NCBI RefSeq assembly: GCF_028858725.1 | Contig: NC_084781.1 | Coordinates: forward strand, 3,418,513-3,482,512 | Direction of reading: 5' to 3' | Origin: Colius striatus | Taxonomy: Eukaryota > Chordata > Aves > Coliiformes > Coliidae | Length of the DNA stretch: 64,000 nucleotides | Shown here: positions 15,801-26,685 of the stretch, in pieces | How positions within the stretch are numbered: position 1 is the stretch's first letter | Layout of the letters: each line of letters opens with the position of its first letter | Notes under the pieces: model-generated | What the model was told of the DNA's origin: nothing | The model's input: the letters and a program-made list of their open reading frames with translations, nothing else | The model's database searches: none | Position numbers and translations under genes: made by a program

Positions 15801-18800
15801 CTAAGTGTTGTTTACTGTTACCGAGGTGGAACACGTTCTAATTATCTCTAGCGAAAGAAATCACCGCTTTGCTTTCCCCGTTAACAGGATAATAACAACA
15901 CAAGCACTGAGCACTTCACTGGGCCAAAGCACTGTACAAACAGGAAGAATTATTTGCTCACATTGCTGCTGAAAACTCCAACTCATGTACTGCTGGCTCA
16001 AAGTTTGTCATTTCAGTGAAGGTCTGCAAGGAAAGAAAGCCAAGCTTAGCCCCTCCATATGAAGGGGAGATGTGTGGTCTGCCTGCATGCTTGAGGGTCA
16101 GGCACAGAGAACTTGAGTCTCACTTTCAAAGCACAGCATCTCCTTCAAAACAGAACATAAGCAGATCCCAAAGCCCAGAGGCTCAATATCATCACTCCCG
16201 TGGCTACGGAGTGTTCTGTACACAACAAAAGGTCGTGTTAGGGGACAGAAGGTTCCTCAGGTTGAATCTCATTACCTGCAGGCAGCTCTGCAAACACTCG
16301 GGTTTTTCTTTGAGGGAGAACTTGGGTAGAAGGCTTAAAAAGTTCTTCAGAAGGAGGAAGATGGCGTTACGAACTTGAAGAAGATCATCCGTTGAGAAGT
16401 AAATATTTTCACAATCCTCCTCATTCTCCTCTTCCAATACTTCTTCCATCTGTATTGGTAGGAAGGAGAAACTGCACCACCCTGTCCCACAGCACCAGCT
16501 GCTCTGTGCACATTGTGGTGCTGCACACTTCTCAGGCTATGTCCTACGTGATTTCACATCCAAAACCCTAAAGCTTTTCTTTTAGATCAGTGAATGCACT
16601 TCAGAGTGGGGGAAAAAACCCAACAAAAGAGACAGAAATGTGAAAGTTGGATATAAAAAACAGCTCCAAGGCAGCCTATTCTCATTTTGAAGGAGGAAGC
16701 TCATCCAAACTGAAGACAACTATCTGAATTCTAATCTGACACTTGCAGATACACCTCAAGTAATCCCCATTGTGCCCAGGACCTTCTTCGCTTGCTTGTT
16801 CTGATGTGTAATCCTCAGTTCCCTTTAAAAAGTAACATCTAAGTGTTAGAAGGAGCAGCTGAGAACAGCTAACCAAAGCATTTAGCCCTTAACTTCCCAC
16901 CAGTAAGCTGGCAAGGAAAAGCAAATGTCATTTGCAAGCCGGTCACATATTAACTTGAAGGTCTCTTGAAGCAGCTGATATAAATTAGTTTCCCCCTCTG
17001 CTACTGAGCTTTCTAACAACATGCCACAGACAAATAAGCTTAGGTTTTTTTCTATTAGTCAGCAGCCAGGAAGCTGCAGCTAATCTTGAATCATCAGACC
17101 TCTGAAATTTCTAACAAGAGGTAGAGGATCAAGAGCACAGCTGAACTGCTGAATAAAAGGTTAAGAACTTAAAAAAGGATGAAATAGAGAAAGAGTATCA
17201 CACTGACCTAGAGGTGGAATAGCTTGCCAACAACTTGCTTTTTAATAGAGATTTATATCTGAAGAGATTACACAAACACCTTACATTGCCACTCCTGCAT
17301 GGTTTTCCTTTCTTCTTATTTCTTCCTGCACTGGTCTGAGAGCTTTGAGTGTGCATCTTCTTTCTTTTCCTCATCAGATCTGGTTCCTGAGGCCAACATT
17401 TTGTCAAGGTGCGAAGACATTTCTCAAATATGACTTGGTGGAACAGCTGGTTAGCTACACTGCCTGCCCAGAAAAGACAACATCATCCATCTTCCAGACA
17501 AAACAGAGAGAGAACATCAAATTGTATAGCCATCTCTCCATTTGCTCTGACAGCCAAAGAGATGGCCAGAACAAAAACATTGTCCTGGGAGCTTAAGGGA
17601 GTTCAGGAGAAGGAAAAGGGAATTCTTTGAACAAAGCCAAACTGCATCAGCTGACTTATCACCAGCGATGACATTCACCAGCTGATGGACCCCTTCTAGC
17701 TAGGAATGTGCTGCACAAGGATCAGCAAACTTTAGGGTACATGTTAGCCCTGAATACAAAAGAATCCTGCTAGAAAACTCCCACTGCTGGTTATTTTAAA
17801 CAAATACTACTGTTTTCACAAATCAACCTGTGCAGAAGGACTGCATGGTGAAATCCTCTCTAATTACAGAGCGGGAACAAGCCTTCACTGCATGATGTTG
17901 TCAGAGCAGAGAGATACGTGTGGTTCCAGCTCTGTGTGGCATGCAGACTCCTCTGTGACCTTGTCACAGAGCTGCTAAGCAGATGCATGGCAATATAGAC
18001 CCAGACTGAGACCATCAAGCCCTCTTAGGACAAATCAAACTGCTCTTAGACTGTAACAGCTGTTCAGCCCTCAACACCATGGCTGAATCTCATCCCCATG
18101 GATCTCAGGGAGATCAAGCCAACTGTTCAAAAGCTGTCACTTGTTCACCTGGAATTCTTACAGAGCAGATTTTGTCAGAACAATGATTTATCAACAATGA
18201 AGAGGCACATCCCTTTGCTCACCTGGGATTTCCAGCAGTAGGAAGTACAACCCAGCGGCGTGAAGAGCGTAAATCCGCTGCTGTGCGTTGGCTCTCTTAT
18301 GCTGTCCCGCTTGGACAAAGTGGTGCAACACAGCCACGAGAGCGTTGGGCGAGAAGCTGTTCTCAGCGAAAAAGGCCCAGATATTCTGAGGTAAAAACAC
18401 ACGAGGGAGAAACTCAGTAACACAGCTCTCTGCAAGTGGCTGTGACTCGCATCTTCATAGAATCAAGGAATCATTTTGGATGGAAAAGAGCTTGAAGCTG
18501 CTGGAGTCCCAGCCCTGCATGCACCTTGCCAAACCTTGCCCTCAGCACCTCAGCTCTGGGATCCCTCCAGGGCTGGGCACTCCCCCAGCTCCCTGGGCAG
18601 CCTGGCACAGGGGCTGACACCCCTCTGAGTGAAACAGTTCTGCCTCAGCTCCAATCTCAACCTCCCCTGGGGCAACTGGAGGCTGTTTCCTCTTGTCCTG
18701 TCATTCATTACAACAGTTGTCACTGCAACCGATCCCCTATAGATGTTTTAAAACAAGTTGTGTTATGTCAGAATATAGAATACTAGATAGAATCGATATG

Positions 18801-19222
18801 ATATTAGAGTACCCTCACCTCTCTGCTCTGCACATCCTCCGCTGCGAACGGCGCCAGCGCCTGGTAAAGGCCGCTAAAGGCATCAAGCCCGTCTTCCGTG
18901 ATCTCCTCCGCTATCCGCGCCTCCAGGGGTTCCGTGTCCGTGAAGTCCAGCTCCCAGACCGTGTTCACCCAGACTGAGCGGGAAAGGGTCAGTAAGCGCC
19001 GGGGGGCACCGCGCGCGCCTCACCCCCCCGCAACGCTTCTGTATGAACCGGCAACAGCGCGGGGAAACCGGCCGGTACCTCCATCCCCTCAGCCTGGACG
19101 GAGCAGGAGGAAGGTCCCGTCCCGTCTCGTCCCCTCAGGCCGCGCCCCGCGCCCTCACCTGCGGGGGCCTGGCGCAGCCGCCACGGTGCCAGGGCGCGCG
19201 CCAGAGCCTCAGCCGCCGCCAT
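814..19222 (-). CDS. NCAPD3: Condensin-2 complex subunit D3, partial (first 24 coding exons)
   Basis: HEAT-repeat subunit of condensin II, which compacts mitotic chromosomes in the nucleus. Coding exons in transcript order (minus strand): 19159-19222, 18819-18973, 18223-18385, 17285-17463, 16276-16449, 15962-16023, 15607-15694, 14235-14368, 13458-13530, 12770-12895, 12373-12625, 11762-11845, 11517-11600, 8786-8859, 7744-7878, 6793-7013, 5190-5381, 4748-4845, 4502-4617, 3708-3815, 3057-3171, 2854-2961, 1618-1856, 814-893. All have GT-AG borders and compatible phases, giving 1041 complete codons of a protein of about 1500 aa in human. Family stretches seen include [64 protein letters not shown] and [20 protein letters not shown]. 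Residues about 936-1041 ([32 protein letters not shown]) fit the Cnd1 HEAT region. A basic linker (LMRKRKKMH) lies near residue 150. The start is the first ATG in the CpG island ([14 protein letters not shown]). The C-terminal third is off the left edge. Confidence 0.97.
8860..11516 (-). other. Largest NCAPD3 intron in the window
   Basis: A 2.66 kb intron separates the poorly conserved linker exons from the exon encoding [21 protein letters not shown]. Open frames inside it (for example near 10656-10877, plus strand) match nothing I know and lack exon-like splice context. No CR1 was recognised. Confidence 0.6.
18457..18715 (-). repeat. CR1 LINE 3' fragment
   Basis: Read on the minus strand this is the 3' end of a CR1 retrotransposon: a ggggaggttgagattggag block, 'gctgcccagggagctggggg', a 'gagctgaggtgctgaggg' block, then 'cttttccatccaaaatga' and a tail resembling ATTCTATGA. 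It is the same subfamily as the copies at 39477, 52093 and 56640. It fills more than half of the 433 bp intron between the second and third coding exons of NCAPD3. Confidence 0.85.
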
Positions 19223-19752
19223 CCCGCCGCCGCCGCTTCGAACCGGCCAATGGCGCGGCGCGGCCGCCCGCAGCCAACCGCCGCCGCCGCCCCGCCTCCC
19301 GGAAGCGGCCGGGCCAGGGGCCGGGCAAAGGGCCGCCCGGCGCGTGCGCGGAGCGTGCGCGGGGCCCGGGCCGGCGCCGGCGCTGAGGGGCGGCTGGGGC
19401 TGGGGCTGGGGCTGGGGCTGAGGCTGAGGCGCCGGGGCTGAGGCTGGGGCGCGGCGCTCCGGCGGGGGGGTTGCGGGGCCGTGCGCGCCCGCCCGCCCGC
19501 CCCGGGGCTCCCTCCAGCGGCAGCCGGGCAGGCTCCGCGCCGCCCCGCCGCCCCTTCCCCTCCCCGTCCCCGGCGTCCCTGCCGCATTGCGGCCCCCCTT
19601 TGCCCCGGCACTCGGTGCCCGCCGCCGGGCCGCTCCCCGCCCTCTCCCCTCCTCCCCGCCGGGCTCTGTCCGTGGTGCCTGCGGGCGGCCCCGGAGCCGC
19701 CGGCCGCGAGCTCCGGGGGTGTGCCGCGGCCGCCTCCCCGCTCCCGCTACCA
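19159..19752. promoter_or_regulatory. Bidirectional CpG-island promoter of NCAPD3 and VPS26B
   Basis: The start codons of the divergent genes are 530 bp apart (19222 minus, 19752 plus) in very GC- and CpG-rich sequence that extends to about 20.1 kb. There is no TATA box. A CCAAT box lies at 19247-19251 and TTCGAA at 19237-19242, close to the NCAPD3 start. Several GC-box-like stretches are present. Head-to-head arrangement with a shared island is typical of bidirectional housekeeping promoters. Confidence 0.85.
19393..19449 (+). repeat. GGGGCT-type hexamer repeat in promoter
   Basis: Tandem ggggct units, some changed to gaggct, give at least four closely spaced runs of four G on the plus strand. 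The repeat lies in the island between NCAPD3 and VPS26B, upstream of the VPS26B start and possibly in its 5' UTR. It can in principle form a G-quadruplex. Confidence 0.8.
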
Positions 19753-22700
19753 TGAGCTTCTTCGGGTTCGGGCAGAGCGCGGAGCTGGAGCTGGTGCTGA
19801 GCGACGCCGAGAGCCGGCGGCGGGTGGAGCACAAGACGGAGGAAGGCAAGAAGGAGAAATACTTCCTCTTCTACGACGGGGAGACCGTCTCGGGGCGGGT
19901 GGTCCTCACCCTCAAGCACCCCAACAAGCGGCTGGAGCACCAGGGCATCAAAGTGGAGTTCATCGGGCAGATCGGTGAGCGGGGCGGCTGGTCCCCGGGG
20001 GTGGCCCGTGGCTCCCCGCCACCCCCGTCGCGGTGCGCGGCGGCCGGCACGTTCCTCTCGCCTCGCTGACGTTTAGCCGCGGCCCACGGAACGGGAATCC
20101 CCGCCGGTGCCAAGTGGGTTACGCTCGCTCCCCGGCAGCGCTTCGCTGCGAGGAGAATTATTCCACCTGAAATGATTCCACTCTCCATTCGAGCTGGGCA
20201 ACCTGGTCTGGGCTGCCGGCGGAAGGGAGGGAGCTCCGGTCCTTTTCCAGGTCATTGTTCTCTCGTCCTATTTTCTCGCTTCTGCTCGGTCACCGATTCC
20301 AGCTCGGGGAGGTGGGGTGACGTTTGGTTTCTGTCGGACACCCCTAGCAACGCCAGTGCTCTCCAGGCTGTCTTTATTCACAGCTCTAGGAGCTGTCTGT
20401 TTGCATTTCTCGGGTGCCTGTTGATTCGGTGAGGGAAGCGATGGCTCTGCCAGGGACGGTGAATTGGGTGGGTTCGCTGCCACGTCTCCAGCCACCCCCT
20501 GCACCTTCCCAGCCCTTGCCTCTTAATGCCTTTCACACGGGTAGATCAGCTTCCTCGAGGCCTGTGGGCTCAGCTTGGCTTTTATTCTCTTCTTCTTCGA
20601 GCCAGTGCCCATGCGTCCCTGCACGGTTAGTTGGGTGGCTTCAAGTTGTTCCAAACTTGTGGTTATCTGTGCGTGTAACCAATTAAGGTTTAACATTTCC
20701 TGCTTGCTTAGAGAAGAGGCAGCCACCACGCCCACTCCTCGAGTGGAGATGTCCACGTTTCACGGGCTGGCCCCGGTCCCACTAGCCAAAATCAGTTGGA
20801 GCCACTCCCGGCGACGCAGCCGTGCTCGGTGGGTGCTGTGCCCCACGTCCGTGGCTCCCCATGCTTGGGTTTAGCCTCAAAAGGGCTGTGTGAGCCATGG
20901 GCCTTGGCTTTTGCATTGCAAATGTTGTGGTGTAGGAAAACCAACTCGAGGGTTTCCCACCCGGCCCTGGCCCCGCGCGCGTGGCACTGGGTTTGGGAGC
21001 TGGCGCATCACCTCCTGCTTGGTTGTGGTCATCAGTGGAAATGAAGCATGGGCCTTGCTTCCTGCTCAGCTCTGTGCTGCCTTGTCTCTTCTTCCCCATT
21101 TGGGAAGACTGTTGGGCCGTATGTGTTCAGAGTAACTGCTCTGAGTCCACGTGATTGCCCAAGCAGGGTGTGTTACGAGCTGCTCTGGCTGCCCCTTAGC
21201 CCTTTCTTTTGCCTGTCGGGCTGCATTCATGAAGATCTGAAGTTTGTACTTCCCATCCTCAATGCTTCCCATCTCAGACTTACCTTGCATGCTGACTTCT
21301 CACAGCCACGAGGTCAGTATCTATGAGACAACTGAACTGAGAGGTGAAGGAGGGAAGTGTCACAGGGAAGGTGGCTGATCCAGAACAGGTGCTGGAGTCC
21401 AGACTGTGAATGCTGTCCTGTGTGGCCTCTGGTGAGCACAGAACCCCTGTAGGGTTTCACTTCACCTGTGGGTACTGTGTCCTGAGTGTCTGCTGCCAAA
21501 ACATTGGCAGCTTTTTGGTTTTCAACCTGGAATCCTTGAAGCTCTGAAAACCTGAAATTACAGCTTGACATACTAATGTCTTCTGTAGCGGGGGGAACAT
21601 TAATCCTTCCTCTTCTTAAGGCTGCAGAGTGCCAATCTACCCTTCTGGGGTGGCAGAGAACTGTCAGAACACTTGACATTTGCCCTCCCTTGCTTTAAAT
21701 TCGATTGCTGCCTTCTGCATCGTGTGGGCAGATGATATAAGACTCTTCTTATGTGGCACCTGGCTTCTTCCTGTCCCACCAGTGAGCACTTTCCTCTCAA
21801 TGGACACATATTCAGTGCAGAGAGCTGGTGTATTGATGTCACCTGCCTGCCCAGCCTGAAGGGCTCCATGGCACTTGCTGTGCTGTGTAACTCAGGGGTG
21901 TTCTACTGCCAGTATTTCCATTACAGAGATAAGGTGAGCAAAGGGGCATAAGAAACAGATATTGCTTAAAAGCTGAAATCTCATCCCACATCTCAAGGAG
22001 AATGGCTGCAGCTCCTGAATGCAACCAATACCTCTCAGAAGCCTCCTCTGCACAGTTAGTGCTGACAGTGAACTTGTGTGTGTATGATTGTGGGATGACT
22101 GAGGTTTTTGTTTCCTTATCTAACCATATCAGATTGGCCAAGGCTTTACCTTTTAGAAGCACTGCGTGGGTGTCTTCGAGTCACAGCTCACACGCAGGGT
22201 TGGAAAGGGCAGGTCCCATTGATGGTTACATGTAATATGGAGCTGTTCATGCAAGCTGCACAGGTTTAAGTTCCTCTTGCTTTGACTTAAGGGAGAAAAC
22301 TTGGTGGAAGTGTAGAGAGGATGGCTTTTGTTCAGTGAGGAAACCTCTAGTTGTTTCCTGCTGACACAAGAAGGTTGTGGGGCAATGTGACTGTGTTGAT
22401 TGCCTGTTCTGGTTTGAACAGTGCTTCCAAAGGTGAATGCTCTTCCCTCCTCGGTGCTCATGTGGCCCTTAATGTGCCATCCTGGGGCTGGTGGCCCTGT
22501 TGACTCAATTGCCTCCCCACACACCTAGTTACACACACTGTTACATCCTCCCTGGTGCAAATGAAGACCACTCAAACTCTTTTTTGTCAAAGGCTAAGCA
22601 GGAGCAGTTAGAAGCCTCCCAGCCCTTTGTTTTTGCTCTGTCACTGCTGTTCCAGACAAGCAGTGGTGTTTTTTACTTCTGGCCTGGAATATTGTGTAGA

Positions 22701-25700
22701 AAATTATCGGAAGGCATTGTGTGAGCTGCTGTCTGCTCAAACAGCCTGGACATAATTAATATTGATACTGGGTGACCCACATCACTCTAAGGCAAGCCGA
22801 GCTGCCGATTTGTTGTGGTAGGTGAGGCTGTGTGGACCTCTTCCCGTTTCAGGGAGGAAAGTGCTGGCCTGTACCTGGCTCTGATGGAAAGTGGTGGACA
22901 AGTGCAGCACCTTGCAGCCTACTAAGCAAGCACCTTGCAATCTACTATGGCTCCCCTTAGTAGGTTCTGTGAATAGGGGTGAAGGAAGTATTGATCTGAA
23001 CAAGAGAGTGGGATTAAGTATCACTGCTTAACCTGGACATCTGTCTTCCTAGAACTCTACTACGACCGAGGAAACCACCACGAGTTCGTGTCTCTGGTGA
23101 AAGACCTGGCCCGCCCTGGTGAATTCACTCAGTCACAGACGTTTGACTTTGAATTCACACACGTGGAAAAACCTTACGAGTCCTACACGGGGCAGAATGT
23201 GAAGCTACGGTGAGTCTCCTCCCCTTGCTGACCCCAGGTCCTGGCTCTGTGCAGTGTGCAAGCTCTGGTATGTCCTGTGATGATGCTGGAGAGCAGCATC
23301 CCTTCACAGACACCCTTGTAAGCTTCTAATGTAACTCCAAATGAATTTGGGTGGGCTTTATGGAACTTGTTCTGCCCCATTTAAGTGACAAGAGGAACCA
23401 TCCCCTTCAGAGTCAAACAAATACTGTCTGACTTACTGGGTAATTCAAAAGAAAATGTTTGTCTTGGTTTCCAATGGGGATTTTTGCTGCCTTGTAATCA
23501 GTCCATTTGACTTCTAATGGTGCTCTATATGCAAATGGATGCCTGGCTTGTATCTTGTTCAGATGGTGCAAACTGCATTTCACATCTAGACACTCCAGTT
23601 GACTTGAAACCCAGTCACTGGCTTTGAAAGAGAGGGGGGAGAAAAATTTGGAGATTCGCAGAGAGGTGTGTCTGGGAGCCCTGTGTGATCTCATCTTTCA
23701 CAAAAGGGCAGTGGTTTTAACAAGTTCAAGCCATTATTCAGATCCCCAAAATGGAGCTTAGGTAATAACTCGGGCTCACAAATGCATGAAAGCTTAGAGA
23801 AGCCTTAGAAGAGCCTGCTGCTGCATTTGAAAATTCCCTTTTCCAATGTGGGGTATTGGCTGCTCCAGAAGCCAGGGTACCACTCAGACTGCTTCAGTGC
23901 AACCCCTTCAGCCACGTGCCCCTCCCTGCTTTGTCTCTGTTGCTTCCTGCACAACCGTAAGAGGAGGAGGACTCTTCTTGCAGGTACTTCCTCCGAGCGA
24001 CTGTCAGCCGCAGACTCAACGATGTGGTGAAGGAGATGGACATAGTTGTGCACACTCTGAGCACCTACCCAGAGCTCAACTCCTCTATTAAGATGGAGGT
24101 GGGGATTGAGGATTGCCTGCACATTGAGTTTGAGTATAACAAGTCCAAGTAAGTGTCTCGAGCAGCCAGTGGCTGTGGGGAAGAGCTTGGTTTGGAAGCC
24201 CCAGGCAGCTGTGTCGGATGTGAGCCTCAAAGGGATTCTTTGTTCACATGCTGCAGTGAGGCTGCCAGACCGTTTGGGTCCTGCTTGAGCATGTGTGGGC
24301 TCCTCTCCTTGTCCCATAGGTGTGCTCTCTGGAGCAAGGAGTGGGAAGCAATGACTGTGTCTTACTGAGCGTGGAGCACAGCGTGAGGCTGATGCGGTCG
24401 CTGTGCATTCCCTGTGTCCTCCGCAAGATCAGTATTGCCTTGCGTCTTCAAAATACATCTGCTCTTTACTAGACAGTGCAGCCAAAGTGGGACCTTAATT
24501 CAGGCACAGAAGTTGGAAACAGCTCTTTTAAACTACTTTGAACACATCTTTTCCAGCTGACACTAGCAAATCTCCCTGCAGTGTAACACTTGGATTAGTT
24601 TTAATTGACCTAAAAAATGGGGTTTGGAAGCTTTGCCGCCACAGGGCTTTTCTGCAGAGATTCAGCCTGAAACTCTGTTTCTAATTGTTCTGCTCATGCT
24701 AAATGTTCTTGGCAATTTCTGAGAGAGAAGAGGATGAAAGCTGAAGTGCTGTTTACAGCAGCCTAGGGGAGGTGGTCGATTTGCCATCCAAAATTTACAG
24801 CTGGGGCTGCAGATGAGAGCGACGTGCCTGACGAGTGAGTTCCCGCGCTTCGGTGGGACTCCTGCTCTGCTGCATGGTGTCTGATTGTGGTGCCTTCTTC
24901 CTCCACCTGCCAGGTACCATTTAAAAGATGTGATTGTTGGAAAGATCTACTTCCTGCTGGTGCGAATCAAGATCAAACACATGGAGATCGATATAATCAA
25001 GAGAGAAACGACGGGGACGGGACCCAACGTGTATCATGAGAATGACACAATAGCTAAATATGAGATCATGGATGGGGCACCCGTGAGAGGTGAGAGGGCA
25101 CATTAACCCTTCAGAGTTCCTCTGAACTTTTTTAGGGGTGGGAATGAGTCCTGCAGTACCTTCAGCTCAATCTGTGTGCTCAGTAGTAGCACACATCCCG
25201 TTTCACTGGTGGGCTCATGGCAGGTTACACTGTTCATTAAATATCATCCCTTTCCTTCTCTGGTACGAGGAAGGGGAATGGAAGCATGATGAGTTGCAAT
25301 GACTTAATTCTGCTGATGAAGCAATGGCAGAACCAGGAATAGATATAAATTCACTGCTGGCATGGGCCACCAGCTGGCATTGCTGCAAATTGGAGGAGAA
25401 AGATGGTGTTGTAGCTCTGTGCCAATCTCCTGTGCCACTTGTTTTCCATTTCCATTGCCCAGCAGAGTCACCTGCCAGAGAAAATGTCACCTTACTCATT
25501 TTTCCCCTGCAGTGCTGTCCTGATGCAGGTCACAAATGAGCCCTATGCTGTTAAAGATGGAGCATCTGCCAGCAAGGACAGCATCTGGCTATGGAGCACA
25601 CACGCTGCTTTTTGAAGGGAGTTGAGGTCAAAATGCCCACAAAGTTTGTGGCCTAGTGAGATTTTGTTTTGCTACTGCTCTCCTAGTTGATATCTGTGCA

Positions 25701-26587
25701 TTCTGCCTGTGCTGATGGCTCTGTGCACTTTGTAGGGGAGTCCATTCCCATCCGACTCTTTCTGGCTGGCTACGAGCTGACTCCCACCATGAGGGACATC
25801 AATAAGAAGTTTTCGGTGCGTTATTACCTCAATCTGGTGCTGATTGATGAGGAAGAGAGACGCTACTTTAAACAACAGGTGAGAAACAGAACTGTTACTT
25901 CTTCTTGGACCTCTAGACTGTCACTTGGGATATGCAAACAGCCTTCTGGGAATCTGGGATTGCCATGAAGGAGGATCATGTTCTTGAGTAGACAAACTAC
26001 ATCATGAAAGATAGTCCACCAGGAATGCACCATGCAGGACAGATGTGTGTGGTGGTGGGGATATGTGTAGAAGGGACCTACCTAGGACTTCTTTTCTGTG
26101 GTGGAGCTTCTGTGCTGCTTCACCTTGTCAATTCCAATGTGGTACCCAAGGGTAATAGGACAGAGCTGCCCTGGATGTCCAGTGGGCTGCCTCTGTGTGC
26201 TCAGACCCTGGGAAGAAGTGTTATGCCCACATTTTCAGGAGGGCTGTGTTGCAAGGCCTCTGCTTGCTGCAGCGAGTAGCCTCACATGCCTGGCTGTGGG
26301 TGGAAGAGGTGCCAGCAAGGGCTGAGTTCCCACCAGGTGCAAGCCGCTGGCCTGGCAGCGTGGTTCAGCTGTGGGGTCTGGGAGGGGCCAGGAAAAGGCC
26401 TCCCAAGCCCTGACAAGCCCTGCTGGCTGTGTTACTACAGGAGGTGGTGCTTTGGCGGAAAGGAGACATAGTGAGGAAGAGCATGTCCCACCAAGCAGCC
26501 ATCGCCTCTCAGCGCTTTGAGGGGACATCCTCACACAGCGAGGCCAAGACGCCCAGCCAGCCTGCAGAGAACAACGGCCGGCAGTGA
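19752..26587 (+). CDS. VPS26B: Vacuolar protein sorting-associated protein 26B (retromer subunit)
   Basis: Arrestin-fold subunit of the retromer cargo-recognition trimer (VPS26-VPS29-VPS35), which sorts membrane proteins from endosomes to the Golgi or plasma membrane. Exons: 19752-19974, 23053-23209, 23984-24148, 24914-25089, 25736-25878, 26441-26587. The splice phases all agree and the product is 336 aa, the same length as human VPS26B. It starts MSFFGFGQSAELELVL and contains YDGETVSGRVVLTLKHPNKR, EFTHVEKPYESYTGQNVKLR, MDIVVHTLSTYPELNSSIKM and PIRLFLAGYELTPTMRDINK. The two arrestin-like lobes fill about residues 8-295. The last exon encodes a short polar tail (KTPSQPAENNGRQ) that differs from human more than the rest does, as expected of the VPS26B-specific C-terminus. 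Its promoter is divergent with NCAPD3. Confidence 0.98.
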
Positions 26588-26679
26588 GAGGCCACGCAGA
26601 GGAAGGCTGCTGTGGAGCCAGTGGGGACAGCAGCGAGGAGGAAGAAAACAAACAAAAAACACTTCAGAGACTTCATGAA

Positions 26680-26685
26680 AATAAA
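26680..26685 (+). promoter_or_regulatory. Proximal poly(A) signal, VPS26B
   Basis: AATAAA 93 bp downstream of the VPS26B stop codon. It would give a very short 3' UTR. A T-rich and then G-rich stretch follows. Confidence 0.6.

Noticed and set aside
18989-19849. A 286-codon minus-strand frame in frame with the NCAPD3 start.
   Set aside because: It is low-complexity Ala/Gly/Pro/Arg across the CpG island, crosses the NCAPD3 exon 1 donor, and overlaps VPS26B exon 1 in antisense. [14 protein letters not shown] fits the known start region better.
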